Source: Acetobacteraceae bacterium (lineage in GTDB: Bacteria > Pseudomonadota > Alphaproteobacteria > Acetobacterales > Acetobacteraceae). From it: a DNA stretch of 64,000 nt. The stretch spans positions 1,721,001 to 1,785,000 of the forward strand of contig CP039460.1 in assembly GCA_004843345.1 (NCBI GenBank), in the 5' to 3' direction. The position numbers and the translations under genes were made by a program. Numbering within the stretch: the stretch's first letter is position 1; each line of letters starts with the position of its first letter. The notes below the pieces were generated by a model. That model was not told where the DNA came from. It did not search any database and saw only the letters and a program-made list of their open reading frames with translations. Shown here piece by piece: positions 44,947-52,003 of this stretch.

Positions 44947-44975
44947 TTGCACCAATGGCTGAAAGTTAGTTATAC
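44947..44975 (+). promoter_or_regulatory. putative promoter of tRNA-Val
   Basis: TTGCAC (44947-44952) and TTATAC (44970-44975) are separated by 17 bases, close to a sigma-70-type -35/-10 pair. They lie 22 bp before the tRNA. Confidence 0.5.
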
Positions 44976-44996
44976 ACTGGAACACAGAAACGGAAT

Positions 44997-45071
44997 GGGT
45001 GTATAGCTCAGCGGGAGAGCACTACCTTGACATGGTAGGGGTCACAGGTTCAATCCCTGTTACACCCACCA
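44997..45071 (+). tRNA. tRNA-Val(GAC)
   Basis: The acceptor stem GGGTGTA (44997-45003) pairs with TACACCC (45061-45067), followed by A and an encoded CCA. The anticodon loop TTGACAT gives GAC. Bases from 45034 onward are repeated at 51900-51942, so this gene is the integration target of the second island. Confidence 0.97.
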
Positions 45072-45077
45072 TTCTGT
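45034..45077. other. attL of the tRNA-Val island
   Basis: It begins GGTAGGGGTCACAGG inside the anticodon arm and runs through the CCA to CCATTCTGT. It matches 51900-51942 exactly except for one extra C in the acceptor stem (CACCCACC against CACCACC). Confidence 0.92.
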
Positions 45078-45465
45078 TGGGAAAAATCCCAGTTTTCTGC
45101 GGGTTCTAGAGAAATGCAAGAAATTCAGTATACGTTTATGTATACATCAGTCCCCTATTCTTTCTTGCAGCTGTACAGGGTAATAAGTCTTTATTATCAC
45201 TTTTTGTTATTACCCTAAAAATTCCCTGATTCCTGCGGTTAAATCCAAGAGGGTGTTAAGTAATAACATTTCCTATATACAAAATATTTTTTTGCTGATT
45301 TTTAAGCCTATACTATGCGAGTATGTGGTATATAACTTTTTATTAAAAAATAAATCCCCCTTAAGGAAAACGTTATCACTTACCACTTTTTCCTAAAAAC
45401 TCCCTGATTTCTAAGGGTTTTCTGGGGGGTAAGTCAGGGTGAGGAGTCAAAGACTTATTACCCTA
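45072..45465. repeat. inverted and direct repeats at the left end of the tRNA-Val island
   Basis: An exact 16-bp inverted repeat AGGGTAATAAGTCTTT (45177-45192; complement 45449-45464) brackets about 256 bp. Inside are two ~50-bp imperfect direct copies (45191-45240 and 45371-45420) sharing TTATCACTT, CCTAAAAA and TCCCTGATT. Two GTATAC motifs at 45128 and 45140 lie nearer the att site. No gene is visible. A replication locus (compare the P4 crr region) or an integrase/excisionase region is plausible. Confidence 0.55.
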
Positions 45466-46557
45466 TTACAAGCTCTGAAAGTCTCTGTAAGCCTGCTTTT
45501 TGTCTTCTTCACTTGGATAAGCATGAAATACGATTGAGCCTTTCCCAATTTTATTGCCTGGTCTGCTATGGGAGAGCGACTTAATATCTTGCAGGCGTTC
45601 TTTTCCGTTTTTCCAGCTTCCTTCCGCCCAGCGTATTGCTTCATCTTGCCCGTAATTTTCTGCAATACATCTAAAAAGAGGAATCCATTTTGTTTGACCT
45701 TCTCCTTCATATCTATTTGGTAATTGATTCCTGATCGTCCATAAGACAAAATCATCATCAGAATAAGAATTTCTTTCTTTGGCCTTATCCGTCCGCCATT
45801 GCCTTAGTCTCTGGCTTTCTTTTGGCTGCGATACTATTTGACTCACAGGGATTAAATCGCCCCTGTTAGCCTTGTAAATGGCGCTTTCAGGGGGAAATAA
45901 ATAAACATGGGACAGATTGCAGGCATTCAGATCAACTTTTAAGCACAGCGCTTTAGCAATTCCTTTATATTTCTCTTTGGTTAGCTTGCATGGTTTATCT
46001 GCTTGCAGGATAACTCTAAAAGACGGCGTTTCTTTGGAGTGACTGTGCGTTGTATGTAATACATAAGAATAGCGACTTAATACTCCTTCAACTCTTTGTA
46101 AGCTTTGACCTTGGTCGACATCATATACCAGTAAACGGCTTTTAAGAGCGCTTGCTTCGGTTCTATCTTGATTACCCCCAAAAGAACAGGCTGCCCATCT
46201 TGGCCATTGAGGACTCTTATCTGGGCAAAGAAGACTTCCTGTCCAAAGTTGATAGAGAAGATGTTCTAAATGCAGGGCGGTCAATTGCCTGCCTGTCTTT
46301 GCATAAAGGTTATCGAAATGTGTCCATGGGGTTCCTGATTTATTGTATACCCATGCCTCTTGTGGATGAAGTTCTTTAAAACAATCAGGAACTGGATTTT
46401 CTTCTTGTTCCTCTGCTATTATGACATTCAAATCAAAAGGATCTATGTTCATCTTAGAAACGTCCATGATTGAATCAGGTAGGCGATGTGCGTTATTTTG
46501 AGGAATGCTTTGTAAATCATGTGCTGGGCAATTCAATAGAAGCCGCATCAGGATCAA
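45466..46557 (-). CDS. archaeo-eukaryotic-type primase-like replication protein
   Basis: Up to 363 residues. RLLVYDVDQGQSL supplies Asp146 and Asp148, the metal-binding hDhD of AEP primases; YVLHTTHSHS (His168) and PSFRVILQADKP (Arg181) complete the family pattern. The C-terminal ~150 residues (LWTIRNQLPN, RCIAENYGQDEAIRWAEGSW) resemble a PriCT-like helical region. The start is unclear: a TTG at 46557 overlaps the helicase gene by ~40 bp, with later ATGs at 46548, 46467 and 46452. It is coupled to the helicase and probably primes island replication. Confidence 0.7.
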   Translation of the reverse strand: MILMRLLLNCPAHDLQSIPQNNAHRLPDSIMDVSKMNIDPFDLNVIIAEEQEENPVPDCFKELHPQEAWVYNKSGTPWTHFDNLYAKTGRQLTALHLEHLLYQLWTGSLLCPDKSPQWPRWAACSFGGNQDRTEASALKSRLLVYDVDQGQSLQRVEGVLSRYSYVLHTTHSHSKETPSFRVILQADKPCKLTKEKYKGIAKALCLKVDLNACNLSHVYLFPPESAIYKANRGDLIPVSQIVSQPKESQRLRQWRTDKAKERNSYSDDDFVLWTIRNQLPNRYEGEGQTKWIPLFRCIAENYGQDEAIRWAEGSWKNGKERLQDIKSLSHSRPGNKIGKGSIVFHAYPSEEDKKQAYRDFQSL

Positions 46558-48361
46558 AAGCAGGGAAGTTTAGAACCTCAAAAACATCATGTCCGTTTAT
46601 CTTTTTTGATTTAATAAATCCTTCTTTTTCGCAATAAGCTCTCATATCTCCTTTTTTGCGATTATTTTTCTTCTCGATACCTCCCATTTTGTAAAAGTTT
46701 GCTGCCTTTAAAGTTTCTCCTATAAGCTCTCTCAGATCCGCTCTAAAATCTGCGGTACGAAAATATTCCTCTTCGGTTTCATCTATCTGCCATGGATATA
46801 CTGGAAGCTCTTCAAGAATTGTTCCCGCTGGGCATTTAATAGTCCCTGTTTGTTTGTATTCTTCAAGTCCCTGCAATATCCCCCAAAGAATACCACCCTT
46901 AAGCTCGCTTGAATCTTCGAAGCGTGTAACGCCATGTTTTTCTTTAAGCGGATTTTTCCAGTCGCTGCCTGTTTGCATTTCAAAAAAGGCTAATCTATCC
47001 AATAGAGGTTTTTGATGTTCGTTTGGAACATTCTTTAAACAGCCGTTTCCTGAAATAATAGAATACCAATTCGGAGTAACCTGAAAACTTCCTTTGCCTT
47101 GTCCGAGACGCCCTTCTAATGGGTTGTCGCCTGAAAACATTGTTTTACAATCATTCCAGCGAACATATTGAGGTTTGGTTTCTATCGGGAATTCATCAAA
47201 ACAAGCAACTCTTATTTCGTTTTCATGTAGGTCATAAGCGCCTTTGTTTAGATTGTGCTTTGTATCTATGAGTATTTCAGTTTTTCCTTTTGCAAAGACA
47301 TCTCCGAGGACAGCCCCGATTAGATTGCAAAGAGCGCTTTTGCCATCGCCCCCACGCCCTGCGATCCATGCACTTCTAACGGAGCGAGTAGCACCAGCTA
47401 TTAAACCGCCACCAATAAGCTTTAATAGCCCTTTAAATCCGTCCTCTCCGAGTACAAACCGTGGAGAAAAGAATTCACTTACAGCCTTAAAATTAGCCTC
47501 TACTGCAAAGGAATAATCGACGCCACCAATAAGATAAGCTGTTGGGCGTTTTCCCCAATTCAAATCTGTTTCTTTACGATCATCTAAAGGTACGATCATC
47601 TTAGAAGATTTTTCATTTTCAAAGACTAAAGCGCTGGGCTTCTCTTCAATATCTGGGAAAATACTTGGATAATCAGAAACGGGGTAATTCGATGGATTCT
47701 TTGAGGATTTCTGCCCTATATCAGCACATTTCCTCATAACATAATTTTTTACTTGATTTTTGAATGATCCGGTTACTTTTACTTCCTGTTCTTTTTCTAA
47801 AATGACTTTCTCTAAAGCATTCCTTAAATCTTGCTTGAAGATAGTTGCCCTGTCTAATTTTTCAGAATCTTGCTGTTTAAAAACTAAATACGGTGTATCT
47901 TCTACGCCTTCAAAAAGTACCGTGCCTTTTTTAGTTTGCTGGGGCGTGCGTTTTAAAATCCATACTAAAGAATAGTATCTAGTGAGAAAACTTTGCAGCC
48001 CTTCAGGGGTTAATCCTACGAAGGTACGCTTGTCTTCTTGGCCTTTTTGGGGGGTAGATTGTATGTCTATATCTGAAACTGAGATTTGTAGATTATTGAG
48101 ACAATCTTTTAGCTCTTCTTGTTTCCAATTTGGAAAATTCTGAATGTGCTTTTTGGTACTTTCAAAATCCCAATAGCAATCTTTTTCTTGGTCATTTTGG
48201 AATCTTTTGTGACAGATTTTTTTTCTTTCCTCGGAAAATGGGTTTTTTGAATGCCCAAGAGGGTTGCCATGTTGTTGGCTTTTTTGTATATTATTCATAT
48301 CCAATAAAGAAGTTTTCTTTGCTAGATTTAACCCCGTGGCGTCGGGGTTTTTCTTTGCCAT
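46517..48361 (-). CDS. D5/SF3-like replicative helicase
   Basis: A 614-residue protein (593 if the ATG at 48298 is used). The ATPase core has Walker A GRGGDGKSA (335-343), Walker B RVACFDEFP (384-392) and a polar sensor segment ISGNGCLKNVPN, matching phage/plasmid D5-type superfamily 3 helicases. The region upstream of residue 280 is not recognised and could hold an origin-binding module. A hairpin (48330-48349) lies within the first codons of the long version, which is a reason to consider the shorter start. It pairs with the primase gene downstream. Confidence 0.82.
   Translation of the reverse strand: MAKKNPDATGLNLAKKTSLLDMNNIQKSQQHGNPLGHSKNPFSEERKKICHKRFQNDQEKDCYWDFESTKKHIQNFPNWKQEELKDCLNNLQISVSDIDIQSTPQKGQEDKRTFVGLTPEGLQSFLTRYYSLVWILKRTPQQTKKGTVLFEGVEDTPYLVFKQQDSEKLDRATIFKQDLRNALEKVILEKEQEVKVTGSFKNQVKNYVMRKCADIGQKSSKNPSNYPVSDYPSIFPDIEEKPSALVFENEKSSKMIVPLDDRKETDLNWGKRPTAYLIGGVDYSFAVEANFKAVSEFFSPRFVLGEDGFKGLLKLIGGGLIAGATRSVRSAWIAGRGGDGKSALCNLIGAVLGDVFAKGKTEILIDTKHNLNKGAYDLHENEIRVACFDEFPIETKPQYVRWNDCKTMFSGDNPLEGRLGQGKGSFQVTPNWYSIISGNGCLKNVPNEHQKPLLDRLAFFEMQTGSDWKNPLKEKHGVTRFEDSSELKGGILWGILQGLEEYKQTGTIKCPAGTILEELPVYPWQIDETEEEYFRTADFRADLRELIGETLKAANFYKMGGIEKKNNRKKGDMRAYCEKEGFIKSKKINGHDVFEVLNFPAFDPDAASIELPST
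48330..48349. promoter_or_regulatory. hairpin near the helicase gene start
   Basis: AACCCCG pairs with CGGGGTT around six bases, with T's following on the plus strand. The tRNA-Asn island has a similarly placed hairpin 28 bases before its DUF927 gene. Confidence 0.5.
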
Positions 48362-48394
48362 AAGACAAGCGAGAAAACTTATTTCCCCCTTTCT

Positions 48395-48592
48395 TTAATG
48401 GCTTGCTGTATATTTAGGTGCGTTGGCGAAAAACTCAGCAACACTAGACGCTTTAATGCGTGTGCTACGACCAATCTTTATGGCTTCAATCTTTCCTTCG
48501 TTTAAAATGCGGTAAAGACTGCTTCTTGACAGGCTGTATTTTTCTTGAACATCCGCAAGGCTTAGATATTCGGCTTGGATTGTGTGTTCCAC
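48395..48592 (-). CDS. AlpA/excisionase-type DNA-binding protein
   Basis: A 65-residue helix-turn-helix 17 protein (LSLADVQEKYSLSRSSLYRIL, KIEAIKIGRSTRI, EFFANAPKYTASH). It is the positional and sequence equivalent of the AlpA-like gene in the tRNA-Asn island, sharing the FFANAPK end. It likely controls excision and/or the replication operon that follows it on the same strand. Confidence 0.82.
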   Translation of the reverse strand: MEHTIQAEYLSLADVQEKYSLSRSSLYRILNEGKIEAIKIGRSTRIKASSVAEFFANAPKYTASH

Positions 48593-49500
48593 TATATAAT
48601 TCCTCTCATAGAGAATTTAAAAAATTCCACGGTGTTTTGCGTGGGGCTATGAGAGGAAGTTAGGAAATAAATAGGTTTGAAAAAATTGGGGAAAATTTGG
48701 CCAAAAAACTCCCATGGGAGAAATTTGGCCAAAAAAGTCCCTCGTATTTGGTAAAAATTCAAATACGGGAAAATGATATTTTTATAAAACCAAAACTCCC
48801 TCAAAAACGCATCTCTATTAAGTTTTTATATGTCTCTGGTATGATTTACACTATTAAAGCATATAAAAACTTAATGACAGCCAAAAAATATGCCTTAGAA
48901 AGAGGATTGGGATAAATATTAAAACAACAAATTTCGTCGTTCCCCTTATGACGAAAAAAATGACCATCATGAAAGGGATGTATATATAAACCCTGTGCGC
49001 ATCACGATATTCATGTCCGGGCGCATAAATCTGTACGAATCATAAAACTATCATAAAAAAAAGAAAAAAATATTTTCGTCGGGGTATTGAAATCTTATGG
49101 GTGGATTACTATTTGCACAAACTTTTTTAAAACTTCCCCCCTATGATGAATATATATATTAAAAAACGCACGAAGCCTTTTTTTATTTTTTTTATATTAA
49201 GAAAATTACTCCCATTACTCCCTAAACGTAAAAAAGCCCAGCTTTCTGCCTGCTAGGCGTGGGAGTAACTAGGGAGCGGATTAGGGAGTAGGGAGCGAAT
49301 TTCTGAAAAAATTACTTTTGGTAGGGCTGTTTTCGTCAAAAATACAGCTCCCATGACGGTCATTTTTAGGCGTATTTACTCCCATCGCTCCCGTAATTCC
49401 CTAGTAATTCCCTAATTTTAAGAGGTAATTCCCTAAAAAAAAGTGTACGACTCCCGCACTTTTTTCTTTATTTTCGTCAGTATGACGGGCATAAATAAGA
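48593..49500. repeat. gene-poor region with CTCCC/GGGAG repeats, candidate origin or control locus
   Basis: Two direct copies of AAATTTGGCCAAAAAA lie at 48690-48740, with a CTCCCATGGGAG palindrome between them. From 49206 to 49437 there is a cluster: TTACTCCC at 49206, 49215 and 49377, GGGAGTAA at 49261, GGGAGC/GGGAGTA at 49272-49296, and three TAATTCCCTA copies at 49393-49435. Several CGTCA/TGACG elements lie nearby. I find no convincing gene. On an element with its own primase and helicase, this is the best place for an iteron origin. Confidence 0.45.
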
Positions 49501-49529
49501 TAAAATGTTTTAAAAAGGCTTATGCGCTT

Positions 49530-49756
49530 GGAAGTTTTGAACACATTAATTAAGCGATAAAGATCACTCTCCGGGATAGTTGTCATTCCTTTTGGGTTGG
49601 AGCTCAAAGTTCCTAGTTGCCCCGAATTAGGGCAACTAAGTGCCATGCTGGCTTTGCATTGTGTGGTTTTAAGTAACCTAACGCCCTTGCGACTTAATTT
49701 GCGATCAACCACACATTGCCATCACGATTGACGGCGGTTACGGACTTCCTTTGAAG
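49530..49756 (-). pseudogene. decayed BRO-N family antirepressor
   Basis: One frame reads AVNRDGNVWLIAN, stop, VARALGYLKPHNA, and a second frame continues NPKGMTTIPESDLYRLI. Together these follow the order of a BRO-N domain (GNxWFVA, DVxxALGY, P.., IPESDLYRLI). At least one in-frame stop and one frameshift break it. The C-terminal part of the gene is lost. It reads in the same direction as the integrase. Confidence 0.75.
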
Positions 49757-49767
49757 TTAGCTAAAGG

Positions 49768-50550
49768 TTATTTTAGAAGTTCAGGTGGGTATTCAAGATT
49801 ATAAGTTGATTTGATTGGCTCATTAGGAATCTTGTCGATTACAGAATTTAAGCGGCATTTTTCAAATATTTCTTTCGCTTTGGCTCGCCTTTTTTGCTTA
49901 TCTCTAAGATCCATATTTTTTGGGGTTATGCTGTCTCGCTCTTCCTGAGCTGTTGTTCTGTCAGGGATAAACTCTTCAGGAAGAGATGGTTTCAAGAAAA
50001 TACTTCCATCAGGCATTAGATATTTTGTTGGTTTTCCTTCAAGCTTCAAAGTCTTGGGAAACTCCTCTATTTCGAAAAAAGAACGTTCTTTTGCGATATT
50101 TTTTAGGTGCTGAATATCTAAATCCAATATTTCGGTTAAATGTTTTCCTAAACTTTTAGTATTTTTTTCGCCTTTAAAGGACATTCTCTCTACTTCTACA
50201 GGGAAAAAACGTATCCAAGGCTCGCTAGATGTTATTTTAGCCTGTTCTTTTAAGCGATTTTGGCGTTCTTCATTCTGTTTATTTGTTAATGCTTTTTGAA
50301 TATCTTTCTCTTTATATTCCTCAACCATTTCTGCTTTTAAATCTCGTACTCGTTGAGAATATTTAAATAAGGCGATAATTAAGTGAGGAGGGATTTCAAC
50401 TTGTCCCCATGGAGATAAAAGAATAGCTGGTTTATCAAATGCTTGTACTTTGTTTATTGGAGTTTTTGCTAAAGAGGGTGGCGCAATCTGAGCCAATGCT
50501 TTCCATAATTGTGGAAATACCTCCCATCCTGTTAAATCTGTTTCACTCAT
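49768..50550 (-). CDS. unknown protein translationally coupled to integrase
   Basis: A 260-residue protein from the ATG at 50550, which overlaps the integrase stop (ATGA). No domain is recognised. The N-terminus (GWEVFPQLWKALAQIAPP) is followed by a charged helical stretch (YKEKDIQKALTNKQNEERQNRLKEQ, in parts), and the C-terminus has DKQKRRAKAKEIFEKCRL. It occupies the same place as the 256-residue gene of the other island without clear sequence similarity. Basic, probably nucleic-acid-associated or regulatory; function unknown. Confidence 0.6.
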   Translation of the reverse strand: MSETDLTGWEVFPQLWKALAQIAPPSLAKTPINKVQAFDKPAILLSPWGQVEIPPHLIIALFKYSQRVRDLKAEMVEEYKEKDIQKALTNKQNEERQNRLKEQAKITSSEPWIRFFPVEVERMSFKGEKNTKSLGKHLTEILDLDIQHLKNIAKERSFFEIEEFPKTLKLEGKPTKYLMPDGSIFLKPSLPEEFIPDRTTAQEERDSITPKNMDLRDKQKRRAKAKEIFEKCRLNSVIDKIPNEPIKSTYNLEYPPELLK

Positions 50551-51755
50551 TCTTTTTCTCCCATGCAAAACCGCCCCCAATCTTCCATTAAAGGGCGGCG
50601 TTTTTCTTCCATCGTGCCTCTGCTATAAGCACGCTCTACTTTATTGCCAACAACATGGCTTAAAGCATGTTCAGCAATTTCTCTTTGATAATGTGTTTCT
50701 TCTCCGACCCATGTTCTAAAAGTAGCTCTTAAGCCGTGAAGGGTGAGGTCAGCTTCATCTATAAGATTGCCCGCAGTTTTTACAGCTTTTAGAAGCATAA
50801 TATCGGAAAGGGCTTTTCCTCTGCTGTTAGGGAAGATTAGCCCAGCGCCGTTGCTCAGAGGCTTTGCTTCATTAAGGAGCGCTATCGCAGGGCGTGAAAG
50901 GGTTACAAAATGTTCTAGGCCAGCTTTCATTCTTTCCTTGGGAATAGTCCATAATGCCCTCTCTAGGTCTATTTCTTCCCATCTTGCGCCTCTTGCTTCT
51001 CCGCTTCTGCTTGCGTTTAGAATCGCAAAACGAACGGCTAAAGCTGCTGTACCTTTGCTTTGCATTAAGGCCTTCATAAAATTAGGCATCTTTTCGTATT
51101 GGATAGCTTTGTGAGGTGTCACAGACGCTATTTTTGAAGGGTTAGGCAAAATATGATCGAGATTGCCTTTCCATTCCGCAGGGTTGTCTCCATCTCGCCA
51201 ATCATGTGCTTTGGCATAATCAAGAATTGATTTGAGGTATTTCCTAAGCTCTAAGGCAGTTTTGCCTTGTCCTTTTTGAATGATAGGCTCTAAAATTTTA
51301 AGAATGTCTTGCTTTTCTATTTCTGCAATAGGTTTCTTGCCAATGAGAGGATAAGCATGAAGTGAAAGCTGGCCTTGGTATTTCCTGCATGTGGTGCCGT
51401 CTTTGCCACCTTTCCATTGAATGAATTTTGATTCGATATAGCTCTTCGATACTTCCTCAAAAGTGCATCCTTGGGTCTTTTTGCGTTCTAATTCTTCAAG
51501 CCTGCGTTCTTCTAGGGGGTCTTTCTTTTCCAATAGAAGTCGTCTGAGGGCTACAGCTTTTTCTCTTGCAAGCGCTAAACTTATATCTGGATAAGGGCCT
51601 AATCCCATGCGTCTTTCTTTGAGGGATATTGGACTTTTGTACCTAAAGCACCAAGAGCGATTTTTGCCTTCCTCTCGTACGATTAGGTATAGGTTTTTAC
51701 AATCTCGAAAAAAACCATCTTTTTTAAAATTGCGTACTTGTCTATCGGTTAGCAT
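50547..51755 (-). CDS. tyrosine-recombinase integrase, P4 type
   Basis: A 402-residue integrase with a DUF4102 arm-binding domain (NLYLIVREEGKNRSWCFRY in the first 50 residues), core-binding domain and catalytic domain. Active residues: Arg250 (ASRSGEARG), His340 and Arg343 (LHGLRATFRTW), His366 (LSHVVG) and Tyr377 (VERAYSRG). It ends with the MEEKRRPLMEDWGRF tail also seen in the other island's enzyme. The att copy at 51900 lies 145 bp upstream of its start. Confidence 0.94.
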   Translation of the reverse strand: MLTDRQVRNFKKDGFFRDCKNLYLIVREEGKNRSWCFRYKSPISLKERRMGLGPYPDISLALAREKAVALRRLLLEKKDPLEERRLEELERKKTQGCTFEEVSKSYIESKFIQWKGGKDGTTCRKYQGQLSLHAYPLIGKKPIAEIEKQDILKILEPIIQKGQGKTALELRKYLKSILDYAKAHDWRDGDNPAEWKGNLDHILPNPSKIASVTPHKAIQYEKMPNFMKALMQSKGTAALAVRFAILNASRSGEARGARWEEIDLERALWTIPKERMKAGLEHFVTLSRPAIALLNEAKPLSNGAGLIFPNSRGKALSDIMLLKAVKTAGNLIDEADLTLHGLRATFRTWVGEETHYQREIAEHALSHVVGNKVERAYSRGTMEEKRRPLMEDWGRFCMGEKE

Positions 51756-51770
51756 TTAAATTCATAAGCC

Positions 51771-51802
51771 CGTATACGTTTCCTTATACGTCTCAGTATA
51801 CA
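51771..51802. promoter_or_regulatory. GTATAC-type repeats between integrase and attR, candidate arm sites
   Basis: CGTATACG (51771-51778), TTATACG (51784-51790) and GTATAC (51797-51802) lie upstream of the integrase. GTATAC also occurs twice near attL (45128 and 45140). Symmetric placement near both ends suggests integrase or AlpA binding. Confidence 0.4.
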
Positions 51803-51899
51803 CCAAAAATTGAGATATAGAAGAACATTAAAATACGCCAAGAAAAAGTATATTTACAGAAACGGCTGTCACTATAGGTCTTTTTGGATATTGTGATAC

Positions 51900-51942
51900 G
51901 GTAGGGGTCACAGGTTCAATCCCTGTTACACCACCATTCTGT
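51900..51942. other. attR of the tRNA-Val island
   Basis: A 43-bp copy of tRNA-Val bases from the anticodon arm through the 3' end and flank (ends CCATTCTGT), with one C fewer than the tRNA copy. It marks the right end of the island; it is not a working tRNA. Confidence 0.92.
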
Positions 51943-52003
51943 CTCTTAAATTAGAGAATGCGCCGATGAGCTTACAAAGCGCCATCGGTTTTTTTGTATC
52001 TCC

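Larger units (their letters stand above)
45034..51942. mobile_element. satellite-like integrative island in tRNA-Val
   Basis: About 6.9 kb bounded by a 44-bp segment of tRNA-Val plus downstream flank and its 43-bp copy. Contents right to left: integrase, unknown coupled gene, decayed BRO-N antirepressor, CTCCC repeats, AlpA, SF3-like helicase, AEP-like primase, and a repeat-rich left end. No structural or lysis genes are present. This composition fits a P4/PICI-type satellite; mobility has not been tested. Confidence 0.85.

Noticed and set aside
48592-48915. Two opposed frames near AlpA in the tRNA-Val island
   Set aside because: They run through direct repeats (AAATTTGGCCAAAAAA) and a palindrome and show no protein-like pattern.
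51900-51942. Second tRNA-Val gene
   Set aside because: Only the 3' part is present and one acceptor base is missing; it is the att copy.
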